Of a stretch of DNA of 24,076 bases, positions 14,695 through 20,873 are shown one piece after another. This stretch comes from Firmicutes bacterium UBA5449 (GTDB lineage: Bacteria > Bacillota > SHA-98 > UBA4971). The stretch covers positions 73,484-97,559 of the forward strand of contig DIQZ01000051.1 in assembly GCA_002424305.1 (NCBI GenBank), in the 5' to 3' direction. Numbering within the stretch: the first letter of the stretch is position 1; each line of letters begins with the position of its first letter. A program made the position numbers and the translations under genes. The notes below the pieces were generated by a model. It did not search any database and was not told where the DNA came from. It saw only the letters and a program-made list of their open reading frames with translations.

Positions 14695-16566
14695 GTGGTT
14701 TCAAGAAGGGAAGTGTCTATTTTGCACAGTATCCCACGTAACAGACATCATATGGCTCTGCCTCAGTCGATCCTCGCTGGAATGAGCATGGAAGAGAAGT
14801 TGGGTCAGATGCTGATGGTCGGCTTCGACGGGCCGGAGCTAACCAAGTCTGATCAGGAATTTATGGCAAAGTATTACATAGGAAATGTCATATTGATGGG
14901 ACGAAACGTTCCGGACCCACAGCATACCAAGACGCTTACCACTCATCTACAGCAAATTGCAGCATCACGGAGGTGCCCTGTAGGATTCCATATCGCAATC
15001 GACCAAGAAGGCGGAGTTGTAACTCGACTAACCAAAGGCGCCACCGTGTTTCCGGGGAACATGGCCTTAGGTGCAACCACCGCTGCAAAATCAGAAAAAC
15101 ATACAAGGCGGGCTGCGCAAGTAATGGCTAGAGAGATGATGGCACTTGGCATAAACATGAACCTTGCCCCTGTGTTGGATATCAATAACAATCCTGACAA
15201 CCCCGGCATAGGCGTACGGTCATACGGAGAGGACGTTGAACTGGTAACAAAACTTGGAGTAACTGCAATCGGTGCGTACCGGGAAACAGGAGTGGTAGCT
15301 ACGGCAAAGCACTGTCCGGGCAAGGGAAATGTTACGATAGATTCACATATAGATCTTCCTGTGGTGCCCCATTCCATGAAACACCTGGAACAAACTGAAT
15401 TTGTGCCTTTTATAGCTGCAATAAAGGCAGGGCTTGACGCAGTCATGACTGCCCATGTTGTATATCCCGCAATTGAGCCTGAATACGGAATACCTGCTAC
15501 ACTGTCACACCGAGTGCTAACAGGATTAATCAGGGAGCGATTTGGTTTTAAGGGAATCATTGTCACTGACGATTTGTATATGGGTGCAATTGCGAAGGTC
15601 TCATCTTCTGAAGAAGCAATAGTGCAAGCTATCGAAGCAGGGGCAGACATTGCGCTCCTGTGCCACCACCGCGAGAGGCAAATAGAGGCAGCAGAAGCTC
15701 TATATGACGCCGTAAGATGCGGTAGCATCAGCAAGGCAAGAGTGGACGAATCAGTAAATCGCATCCTCACCGTCAAGCTTAAGTATGGACTTATTCACCC
15801 TCCATACTACTTATCGCAAAAGTCAGAGTCCGCCTTATCCCCATCGCAGCCCGTAGCTACAACAGGCATGTCGGCCTTGCCTCTGCTTGTTGCACAGTAT
15901 CCCCTTGCGTCCTCGCCGACCCCGGCGCCGCAAGATGAGTCCTCAGACTTAGACCGTGATATCGTCGATTTGGTAGGATGCGCAGCTCATCGCGATCTGG
16001 CTCTTGAAATTGCAAGAGAATCCGTAACTCTCTTAAGAAACAATGACAGGCTCATCCCTATTAGACCTAATCAAGGCATGAATCTGCTGGTAATTAGCCC
16101 GGACATCGGCTCCATCACTCAAGTGGAGGATGAACAATTCCTAAGTTCGCCTCTGGCAGTTGCGATCCAACGCTTTGCTCCCAGACTGCAAACACTTACG
16201 GTATCGCAAGCTCCCACAGACGACGAAATCAGACATACCATAGAACTGATTAATACCGGCCGTGCCAACACAAAAAGCCTGGTGATCCTCGGAACATACA
16301 ATGCCCATCTATATAGGCAGCAAGCCAATCTCGCCCGAGCTATTCTGGAAACAGGCGTGCCTTGCGTCATCGTAGCTATGCGAAATCCATATGATATCAA
16401 AGAGTTTCCTGAAGCAAGTACCTACATAGCAGCCTACGGGTTCAGGGATTGCACAATGCAGGCGGTGGCAGAGATTATCTTCGGACTGACTGAGCCTAAA
16501 GGACAGCTGCCGGTCACCATCCCGGGATTGCATAAGTTCGGAGACGGCATAGTTTCAACCAAATAG
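14695..16566 (+). CDS. nagZ: Two-domain GH3 beta-N-acetylglucosaminidase, NagZ type
   Basis: A 623-aa glycoside hydrolase family 3 enzyme that removes GlcNAc from muropeptides. Domain 1 (about 30-360) has AIDQEGGVVTRL (101-112), AKHCPGKG (204-211), the NagZ-specific DSH (216-218, the Asp-His pair that acts as acid/base) and IIVTDDLYMGA with the nucleophile Asp (about 292). A low-complexity Ser/Pro/Ala linker lies at about 370-440. The C-terminal GH3 domain runs from LALEIARESVTLLRN to the end, as in B. subtilis NagZ. KHCPGKG differs from the usual KHFPGHG. No signal peptide is seen from any possible start, so it seems cytosolic. The start is uncertain: GTG 14695, TTG 14722 (with AGGGAAG upstream) or ATG 14752. 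Confidence 0.9.
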   Translation: MVSRREVSILHSIPRNRHHMALPQSILAGMSMEEKLGQMLMVGFDGPELTKSDQEFMAKYYIGNVILMGRNVPDPQHTKTLTTHLQQIAASRRCPVGFHIAIDQEGGVVTRLTKGATVFPGNMALGATTAAKSEKHTRRAAQVMAREMMALGINMNLAPVLDINNNPDNPGIGVRSYGEDVELVTKLGVTAIGAYRETGVVATAKHCPGKGNVTIDSHIDLPVVPHSMKHLEQTEFVPFIAAIKAGLDAVMTAHVVYPAIEPEYGIPATLSHRVLTGLIRERFGFKGIIVTDDLYMGAIAKVSSSEEAIVQAIEAGADIALLCHHRERQIEAAEALYDAVRCGSISKARVDESVNRILTVKLKYGLIHPPYYLSQKSESALSPSQPVATTGMSALPLLVAQYPLASSPTPAPQDESSDLDRDIVDLVGCAAHRDLALEIARESVTLLRNNDRLIPIRPNQGMNLLVISPDIGSITQVEDEQFLSSPLAVAIQRFAPRLQTLTVSQAPTDDEIRHTIELINTGRANTKSLVILGTYNAHLYRQQANLARAILETGVPCVIVAMRNPYDIKEFPEASTYIAAYGFRDCTMQAVAEIIFGLTEPKGQLPVTIPGLHKFGDGIVSTK

Positions 16567-16768
16567 GCGCACTGATACGACATGAGGCCTGCTACCGTGT
16601 GTCGCGCGGCTCAGAGAAATAACTGATGCTTCAGAGAGAACGGGGGTGCCTCTGCTTACTCACGTCTCTGACTTCACTGTCTGAAAACGCTGTTGTTGCA
16701 TGGCACCCCCACCATTGGATTTCTACTGCGGGACATATCATGTGTTAAGGCGGGCAATACATCCCGTC
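16567..16768. terminator. Convergent intergenic region with long-range inverted repeats
   Basis: GGGGGTGCC (16642-16650) and GGCACCCCC (16702-16710) are perfect complements enclosing 51 bases. Across this, TCAGAGAGA (16631-16639) can pair with GTCTCTGA (16665-16672). The two pairings compete. As the region lies between convergent nagZ and coat genes, bidirectional termination is the simplest role, but no clear T-run follows. Confidence 0.45.
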
Positions 16769-17269
16769 TTACTGCGGGTTATACATCCCATGTTGCTGCA
16801 TGTAGTTGAAGATTCCTTCGCCGTGCTGCTGCTCCTCCTTTTGGATATGCTGCAACGCTTGACGAATATTGGGGTCTACTGATTCAAAGATCGCTGTGTC
16901 ATAAGTGCCGGAGATGTATTTCTCCGTCATCAGCATGTCATTGCATAGCATAGCGTCATCTTGCATGGTCATGCCGGCGTGGGGTTTTTGGCCCGTAAGC
17001 TGCTGCCCCTTCTGGCCCATGCCTTGACCTGCCTGCCTGCCTTGCTGTTGGGTTTGCCCTCCTTGGACGCCCACCTGCTGTCCTTGTAGCAATTGGTTAA
17101 CGGTATTGTAGTGCTGCTGTTCATGGGAGCCGTACTGACTAAACAGCTGCTTTAATTGGGGGTCCTTGGCCTGTTCTGCGTAGTTACCGTACTTCTCGAT
17201 GCAAATCTTCTCATGGCTTAACTGATCCTTTAACAGCATTTGCTCTTTTTGAGTAAGTTGAAAACCCAC
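16769..17269 (-). CDS. Spore coat protein, CotF-like (coat F domain)
   Basis: A 166-aa protein with two alpha-helical halves of the ferritin-like Coat_F type: LTQKEQMLLKDQLSHEKICI (about 5-24) with YGSHEQQHYNTVNQLL, and DDAMLCNDMLMTEKYISGTY with IQKEEQQHGEGIFNYMQQHG near the end. Between them lies a Gln/Gly-rich linker of about 35 residues, typical of coat proteins. I chose the GTG at 17269, which has GGAGG 8 bases upstream; a TTG at 17284 lies inside the ribosome binding site. A hairpin covers the start region. The gene implies that the host makes endospores. Its exact location in the coat cannot be told. Confidence 0.85.
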   Translation of the reverse strand: MGFQLTQKEQMLLKDQLSHEKICIEKYGNYAEQAKDPQLKQLFSQYGSHEQQHYNTVNQLLQGQQVGVQGGQTQQQGRQAGQGMGQKGQQLTGQKPHAGMTMQDDAMLCNDMLMTEKYISGTYDTAIFESVDPNIRQALQHIQKEEQQHGEGIFNYMQQHGMYNPQ

Positions 17270-17302
17270 TTGAACCACCTCCAATTCAAGTGTGGTTCAA
17301 GT
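17268..17302 (-). repeat. Inverted repeat covering the coat-gene start region
   Basis: ACTTGAACCAC (17268-17278) and GTGGTTCAAGT (17292-17302) are perfect 11-base complements with a 13-base loop. In the mRNA the loop and 3' arm carry the GGAGGTGG ribosome binding site and the hairpin ends at the GTG start codon, so folding should hinder initiation. Confidence 0.7.
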
Positions 17303-17310
17303 GAAGGCTG

Positions 17311-17340
17311 TTTATACACAGGGGATAAATCAAATGTCAC
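17311..17340 (-). promoter_or_regulatory. Candidate promoter of the coat-protein gene
   Basis: On the minus strand GTGACA (17335-17340) and TATAAA (17311-17316) are 18 bases apart. This resembles a sigma-A promoter; a sporulation sigma factor is possible, but I see no perfect sigma-G or sigma-K match. Confidence 0.4.
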
Positions 17341-17384
17341 ACGCAGCTACAGTCAGGGCGGGTAAATTAATGCTAATAGCCTGG

Positions 17385-17813
17385 CTAATAGCCTGCATTG
17401 TCTCTATCAATCTTTGCAGTAACCAGTTCAATGACTTCTTCGGCGAGATTTCTTGCTTGCATGGCTTCTTCAGGGTCATCGTAGTATCGTGACGGAATAC
17501 CCCCCGGGAGGCCATTAGGATAACGGGTGGGAATGTAGTACTGGTCCAACTTCTTTGCAGGCATAATCGTCTTAAAGGCTGGATCTACTTCTATGGCCAT
17601 CTGAGTCAACTCGTCAATCGAATGAGTGTAGAAAACTTCCCCTGACTTAAGCTTAAGATAAAGGTACGCCTTTAAAGCCTTTTCCGCAGCTTGCTGGAAG
17701 TGAAAAAGGGCAATATAAAATCTATCCCTCTGTCGTAGCTCATTGGCATCCTCAAATTCATCTCTTGCGTGAGTCAACCATCTTAGACTTTCATGTTCAT
17801 ATGGCCTTCTCAT
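17385..17813 (-). CDS. HEPN domain protein, partner of the MNT-type nucleotidyltransferase
   Basis: A 142-aa all-alpha HEPN-domain protein. Typical segments are WLTHARDEFEDANELRQRDR (about 12-31), FYIALFHFQQAAEKALKAYL (32-51) and THSIDELTQ, followed by the YYIPTRYPNGLP segment common in this subfamily. Start ATG at 17813 has GGGAGAG 6 bases upstream; it overlaps the nucleotidyltransferase gene by 17 bases, so the two are made together. HEPN proteins in such pairs are often RNases or toxins, but the Rx4HxY active motif of HepT toxins is absent here (an RxxxxH at residues 2-7 is probably chance). The stop codon lies in a 12-base tandem repeat. The pair may be a toxin-antitoxin module or an accessory nucleotidyl-transfer system. 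Confidence 0.85.
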   Translation of the reverse strand: MRRPYEHESLRWLTHARDEFEDANELRQRDRFYIALFHFQQAAEKALKAYLYLKLKSGEVFYTHSIDELTQMAIEVDPAFKTIMPAKKLDQYYIPTRYPNGLPGGIPSRYYDDPEEAMQARNLAEEVIELVTAKIDRDNAGY

Positions 17814-18153
17814 ATACAACTCTCCCTGAAGTCATAATATCCTGCAGGAAACTGCTTTCAGGTAGTCGCTTTTCAAATTCGTCCTGGTTGTATACTATGA
17901 TATCCGAAGCAATACCTCTCTCTACCTGATCATAGACAATATCCATCCATTCTTTGCCGCTCATATTAGATGGCATAATCGCAAAGAGATCCAAATCGCT
18001 ATCTATGTCTACGTCTCCCCTTGCCAACGAGCCAAACAAGATAACCTTAAGAGCTCCGAGATCGCGTAGCTGCTCAGTTATGTGGGTCAGACAAACTCCT
18101 AGCTTTGTCTCCCTTGCCTGTTTCCGAAGCAAGATCTCCTGCACTCGTGACAT
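17797..18153 (-). CDS. MNT-type minimal nucleotidyltransferase
   Basis: A 118-aa protein of the DNA polymerase beta superfamily. The GSx10DxD active site is complete: GSLARGDVDIDSDLDLFAI with Gly41-Ser42 and Asp53/Asp55. The third acidic residue probably lies in ASDIIVYNQ (about residue 85). The start ATG has GGGAGGAT upstream. It is cotranscribed with and overlaps the HEPN gene. In the studied type VII system MntA adenylylates and so inactivates HepT; that role is an inference for this pair, because the HEPN partner is of a different subfamily. Confidence 0.87.
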   Translation of the reverse strand: MSRVQEILLRKQARETKLGVCLTHITEQLRDLGALKVILFGSLARGDVDIDSDLDLFAIMPSNMSGKEWMDIVYDQVERGIASDIIVYNQDEFEKRLPESSFLQDIMTSGRVVYEKAI

Positions 18154-18205
18154 GAAGTTGATCCTCCCTGTCTCTACGTTGAAACGAAATTAAGTAGGCA
18201 ATTAC

Positions 18206-18233
18206 ATTGTACTATGAAACATGCTCCGGTCAA
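18206..18233 (-). promoter_or_regulatory. Promoter of the MNT/HEPN pair
   Basis: On the minus strand TTGACC (18228-18233) and TACAAT (18206-18211) are 16 bases apart, about 55 bases before the nucleotidyltransferase start. It separates the pair from the HD-domain gene upstream. Confidence 0.6.
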
Positions 18234-18244
18234 AGCATTGCGGT

Positions 18245-18826
18245 CTAAGCCTTACCTCCCAGGACAAGTTGCTCCAGTCTATCTACTGCCTCACAAAATT
18301 CAAGCGCCAGGGAATTCTCTCCTAGCCTCTCCAGGATGATGCTGGATAAACGTCGGTAGTAATTAAGTTGTTGCTCTTTTCCCCTTTTGAACCGCTTCCA
18401 GATGTCGTCGCCGGTAGCCCGAAGATCTCGGATGAGACAATCCACATTATGTAAAGCATCTGCTGCTTTTAGCGCTATCACCTGCTCCTCTGCCGAACCT
18501 GCATGCCAGAGAGTTTCCTCTTTTCTGATCTCCCAGGCACGAGGCAACCCTTGTGCATCCCTCTTCTCTTCTGTAACACCACAGACAAGCAAAGCAATAT
18601 CCTCTCCGAACCTCTTCTCCAGCTCAACCGGAGTGATAGCGGTATCTTCAAGAACATCATGAAGCAAGCTTGCAATAATAAGCTCCTCTCCGTATCCGTG
18701 CTGCGCCAAAATCGCAGAAACGGAAACAGGATGAGTGATATATGGAATGTCTGAGCCCTTACGCAACTGACCTTCATGGGCGCGCATGGCGAATTTCAAA
18801 GCTTCCTCGTAACGGTGTGGATTCAT
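18245..18826 (-). CDS. Small HD-domain protein, (p)ppGpp-hydrolase-like (SpoT/MESH1 type)
   Basis: A protein of about 193 aa with the HD metal-binding domain of bifunctional RelA/SpoT enzymes and no synthetase domain. Seen: AHEGQLRKGSDIPYITHPV (His32), ASLLHDVLEDT (His56-Asp57, then the EDT box) and LKAADALHNVD (Asp123). These are the four metal ligands and the RKG and EDT features of small alarmone hydrolases. It may degrade (p)ppGpp or a related phosphorylated nucleotide. I start it at ATG 18826 (MNPHRYEEALKF), which matches the usual family N-terminus, although the purine-rich site is 12 bases away; a GTG at 18877 with AAAGG at good distance is an alternative. Confidence 0.85.
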   Translation of the reverse strand: MNPHRYEEALKFAMRAHEGQLRKGSDIPYITHPVSVSAILAQHGYGEELIIASLLHDVLEDTAITPVELEKRFGEDIALLVCGVTEEKRDAQGLPRAWEIRKEETLWHAGSAEEQVIALKAADALHNVDCLIRDLRATGDDIWKRFKRGKEQQLNYYRRLSSIILERLGENSLALEFCEAVDRLEQLVLGGKA

Positions 18827-18877
18827 ACTAAGGCAACGCTTCCCTTCCCTATTCCATTCATGAACAACTGCTGCCAC

Positions 18878-19182
18878 TGTATGCCTTTCACTTCTGTCTC
18901 AATGATATCCTGCCACAATGACACCCCTTGTACACGCAGCAGTTCTTTCTCTGCCTGATAGCTTCAATCTTGGAGCTTGCCACACAATGATGAGCAGGAA
19001 AGATACCCCGTCTAAAGAAACTATAAACTGAACAGCTAAACGAATAAAGGCTGTTGTCTTTAGACGTAAGGAGGAGAGCCTTTCCCCTGCTCTCCTCCTT
19101 GATCTTAGCCGTATCCTTAAAAACGGCATACCCCCAAGAGAAGACAACCATTGAGGGCAAACGCAAGATTACAGAAGCAGAT
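18878..19182. other. Intergenic stretch with two strong stem-loops
   Basis: I see no convincing gene. On the minus strand a short frame just before the HD gene reads plausibly (GVSLWQDIIETEVKGIQWQQ) but has no family and no clear start. The left half is otherwise featureless; the right half holds the stem-loops at 19009-19100. Confidence 0.45.
19009..19100 (-). terminator. Two adjacent stem-loops downstream of the exported repeat protein
   Basis: First (in minus-strand order): AAGGAGGAGAG (19090-19100) pairs perfectly with CTCTCCTCCTT (19068-19078), 11 base pairs with an 11-base loop. Second: CGTCTAAAG (19058-19066) pairs with CTTTAGACG (19009-19017), with an inner stem AACAGC/GCTGTT (19050-19055 with 19031-19036). 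They lie 83 bases after the stop of the minus-strand gene. Termination is the likeliest role, though the T-rich tails are modest. Confidence 0.5.
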
Positions 19183-19917
19183 CTACGGAAGAACGTGATC
19201 GAACTTCTTTATAGGCACTACAGGCTTAGTCAGGTCATTCACCGGAACCTTATATTTCGCGCCAATTGCTTCCCAAGTCTGCCCTTTCCGCCATTCATTA
19301 ATCATAGCGTTAGGGTTAACCTTTGCCCTGGCAGCAAGGTTCAGAGCAAACATGATCTCTGTTTCGCTCATCCCCAAAGACAACCATTTCCGCACTTGCG
19401 CAGGAGGGTAATCATAGTAGGATGTAACGAACGCAACAAAGCTATCATCTTCGAAATTAAGATTCTTCTTCTTATTCTTGTTTTTCTTACCTTTACCCTT
19501 CTGTTCAGATATCTCATCCCAGTCATATCCTTTGTTCTTCATATCCACGATGGTCAACGGATCTTCGTCGTAGTACTGTGACATATAAACAGCGGAAAGA
19601 AGGATCTTTGGCTCACTGACTGTGATTTGAGGAGTCTTGATCTCCACCTCAACAGTTGGAGAAGCCGGAGGAGCATAGAGATTAGCAACAACGCTGACAT
19701 CCATGCCGAAGAACGCAGCCACTGCACCGACAAACAGCGTTTCTTCTAAACCCAACTTAGGTGCGGGAACCGTAATTGACACGTCGACGGATACATCAGA
19801 ACTCTCCTTAGTCCCGGGTGATAGCGCTTCAACAACCCCGATTGCCGACCCTACAAATGAAACGACCAAAGAGACGGCACATAGCAGGGTCAGAAAACAC
19901 ACTAATTTCTTTTTCAT
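19183..19917 (-). CDS. Exported protein of unknown function with degenerate helical repeats
   Basis: I do not recognise this 244-aa protein. It has a clear signal peptide (MKKKLVCFLTLLCAVSLVVS, hydrophobic to about residue 29) and no lipobox at a usual place. After a Ser/Val-rich stretch (40-105) come three similar units of about 27 residues, at roughly 115-141, 167-193 and 198-225, of the pattern (YY)xxxPxx(I/V)xx(M/W)xxxGxxxxEI. Examples are YYDEDPLTIVDMKNKGYDWDEI and YYDYPPAQVRKWLSLGMSETEI. A Lys/Asn-rich linker (141-153) separates units 1 and 2. The helical units look like small binding repeats. Start ATG has GGAGGG 6 bases upstream, and a strong promoter lies just before it. It is monocistronic. 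Confidence 0.8.
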   Translation of the reverse strand: MKKKLVCFLTLLCAVSLVVSFVGSAIGVVEALSPGTKESSDVSVDVSITVPAPKLGLEETLFVGAVAAFFGMDVSVVANLYAPPASPTVEVEIKTPQITVSEPKILLSAVYMSQYYDEDPLTIVDMKNKGYDWDEISEQKGKGKKNKNKKKNLNFEDDSFVAFVTSYYDYPPAQVRKWLSLGMSETEIMFALNLAARAKVNPNAMINEWRKGQTWEAIGAKYKVPVNDLTKPVVPIKKFDHVLP

Positions 19918-19947
19918 TCAATTCCCTCCAAACTTTGGTCTACCTAT

Positions 19948-19977
19948 ATTATACTTTATTGGCAAATCCAATGCCAA
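19948..19977 (-). promoter_or_regulatory. Promoter with overlapping inverted repeat, exported repeat protein
   Basis: On the minus strand TTGGCA (19972-19977) and a perfect TATAAT (19948-19953) are 18 bases apart. The -35 is one arm of the inverted repeat TTGGCA-N7-TGCCAA (19959-19977), which could be an operator. Confidence 0.65.
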
Positions 19978-20003
19978 TTAGAATAAAGCGAGATATGCCT
20001 ATG

Positions 20004-20363
20004 TCACGGCCTGCCGCCATGTTTAAGCCAAAGCCTCCAATCCACGTCTTCTTCCACCATTCTCTCACGTTCCGCCCTCTCCGCTTTTATTCTCTCTTCA
20101 CGTTTCCACTTATCTTCAAGCTCCTGAAACTCCTTAGGTGAAACATAAATTCCATCTTTTATTTCCTTTGCAATGCATTCAGCTTCGATAGGGTATTTAC
20201 TCTTTCGTGAATGGTGCATTTGAGCTGCTATAGAACTTTTCGGTCCCCCGCTGAGTATTGTCCGCTCTATGGATGCGAGGTCATTGATATACCCACAATC
20301 CTCCCAATATGTCTCTTTCATCCGATCTTTGATAAGCTGTGTTCTTATGACCTTCCAAGACAT
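20004..20363 (-). CDS. Protein of unknown function under SAM-riboswitch control
   Basis: A 119-aa hydrophilic protein with no family I recognise. The N-terminal half (MSWKVIRTQLIKDRMKETYW, then GYINDLASIERTIL) could fold as helices. The middle has MHHSRKSKYPIEAECIAKEI. The C-terminal part is a charged, probably coiled-coil helix (EFQELEDKWKREERIKAERA) ending in a Trp-rich tail. No signal peptide or membrane segment. ATG 20363 has GGAGG 10 bases upstream; a GTG at 20372 is too close to that site. The stop of a 23-codon ORF lies 5 bases before the ATG, so translation may be coupled. It is preceded by a SAM-I riboswitch and terminator, which is unexpected because the protein shows no sign of a methionine, cysteine or methyl-transfer role. 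Confidence 0.7.
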   Translation of the reverse strand: MSWKVIRTQLIKDRMKETYWEDCGYINDLASIERTILSGGPKSSIAAQMHHSRKSKYPIEAECIAKEIKDGIYVSPKEFQELEDKWKREERIKAERAERERMVEEDVDWRLWLKHGGRP

Positions 20364-20368
20364 TCCAC

Positions 20369-20440
20369 TCACACCTCCGCTTTATCTGAGACTTGTCTCC
20401 CATCACCACGCTCTACATGCGACTTGCCACGCCATTTCAT
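20369..20440 (-). CDS. 23-codon ORF just after the SAM riboswitch terminator
   Basis: A short ORF (MKWRGKSHVERGDGR...) begins 2 bases after the T-run of the riboswitch terminator. Its ribosome binding site is GGAGGGGG, which is the 3' arm of the terminator hairpin, 7 bases from the ATG. It ends in TGA inside the ribosome binding site area of the following 119-aa gene. It may be a leader peptide for translational coupling, a true small protein, or the front part of the next gene separated by a frameshift. I cannot tell which. Confidence 0.4.
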   Translation of the reverse strand: MKWRGKSHVERGDGRQVSDKAEV

Positions 20441-20441
20441 C

Positions 20442-20472
20442 AAAAAACCCCCTCCACATCGATGGAGAGGGT
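20442..20472 (-). terminator. Intrinsic terminator of the SAM riboswitch
   Basis: On the minus strand ACCCTCTCC (20464-20472) pairs with GGAGGGGGT (20448-20456, one mismatch) around ATCGATGT, followed by six T (20442-20447). It lies 10 bases after the aptamer and is the expected off-state hairpin. Confidence 0.85.
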
Positions 20473-20482
20473 ATGAGCTCGT

Positions 20483-20636
20483 TCTTATCATCCCCCCTCA
20501 TCTCTCAGCCGAAGTCCTTAGAAATCCCGGCTGCAGGATTTGGCACCTTGCTCAGGCTCTCTCAGGACACATCCGAGAGAATCAAAGCAGGTTGCCGGGC
20601 TTCATCGGGCCAGTCCCTCCACCACTCTTGATAAGA
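20483..20636 (-). ncRNA. SAM-I riboswitch (S-box)
   Basis: On the minus strand P1 is formed by TCTTATCA (20629-20636) with TGATAAGA (20483-20490). In between come the S-box core blocks: GGTGGAGGGACTGGCCCGATG with AAGCCCGGCAACC, then GGTGCCAAATCCTGCAGCC, and GAGAGATGAGGG before the P1 return. These match the kink-turn and ligand pocket of the family. With high S-adenosylmethionine the following terminator should form and stop transcription. Confidence 0.95.
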
Positions 20637-20650
20637 GTTCTTGTGCCCAC

Positions 20651-20679
20651 AAAATATAATATTTTCCATGGCTTGTCAA
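20651..20679 (-). promoter_or_regulatory. Promoter of the SAM-riboswitch transcript
   Basis: On the minus strand a perfect TTGACA (20674-20679) and TATTTT (20651-20656) are 17 bases apart. The start site falls about 10 bases before the aptamer, as is usual for S-box leaders. Confidence 0.75.
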
Positions 20680-20873
20680 GTATAATGAATCGCAAGCGAC
20701 ACCTTTATGTTGTGTCATTTTCAGCATAATCTGGCAGGAACTTGCATGGTAATGTCGAAAATTGAGTCAGGCGTTCAATTGGCAATACAACTTAATAAGA
20801 ATCCTTGTCTACTGGCAGCCGCTAAGCTCAAGAGAAGAGTCTTTGCTCTTTCGAAACACGGGGGTGTGAACAG
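20680..20873 (+). other. Leader region of the DUF342 gene
   Basis: This stretch lies between the divergent SAM-riboswitch promoter and the DUF342 gene. No gene is seen. It contains GGCAGGAA (20733-20740) with GAA 16 bases later. No promoter is convincing; TTGAGT with ATACAA 17 bases on is a weak candidate. Confidence 0.35.

Noticed and set aside
14943..15776. 277-aa minus-strand frame inside nagZ
   Set aside because: Antisense shadow of a conserved GH3 domain; no family and Ser-rich composition.
18888..19166. Minus-strand frames before the HD gene, including a short one reading GVSLWQDII...
   Set aside because: No start site, no family, and they cross the stem-loop region; too weak to call genes.
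20211..20729. Plus-strand frames of 172 and 120 aa
   Set aside because: They run antisense through the SAM riboswitch and its promoter; the RNA explains the sequence.
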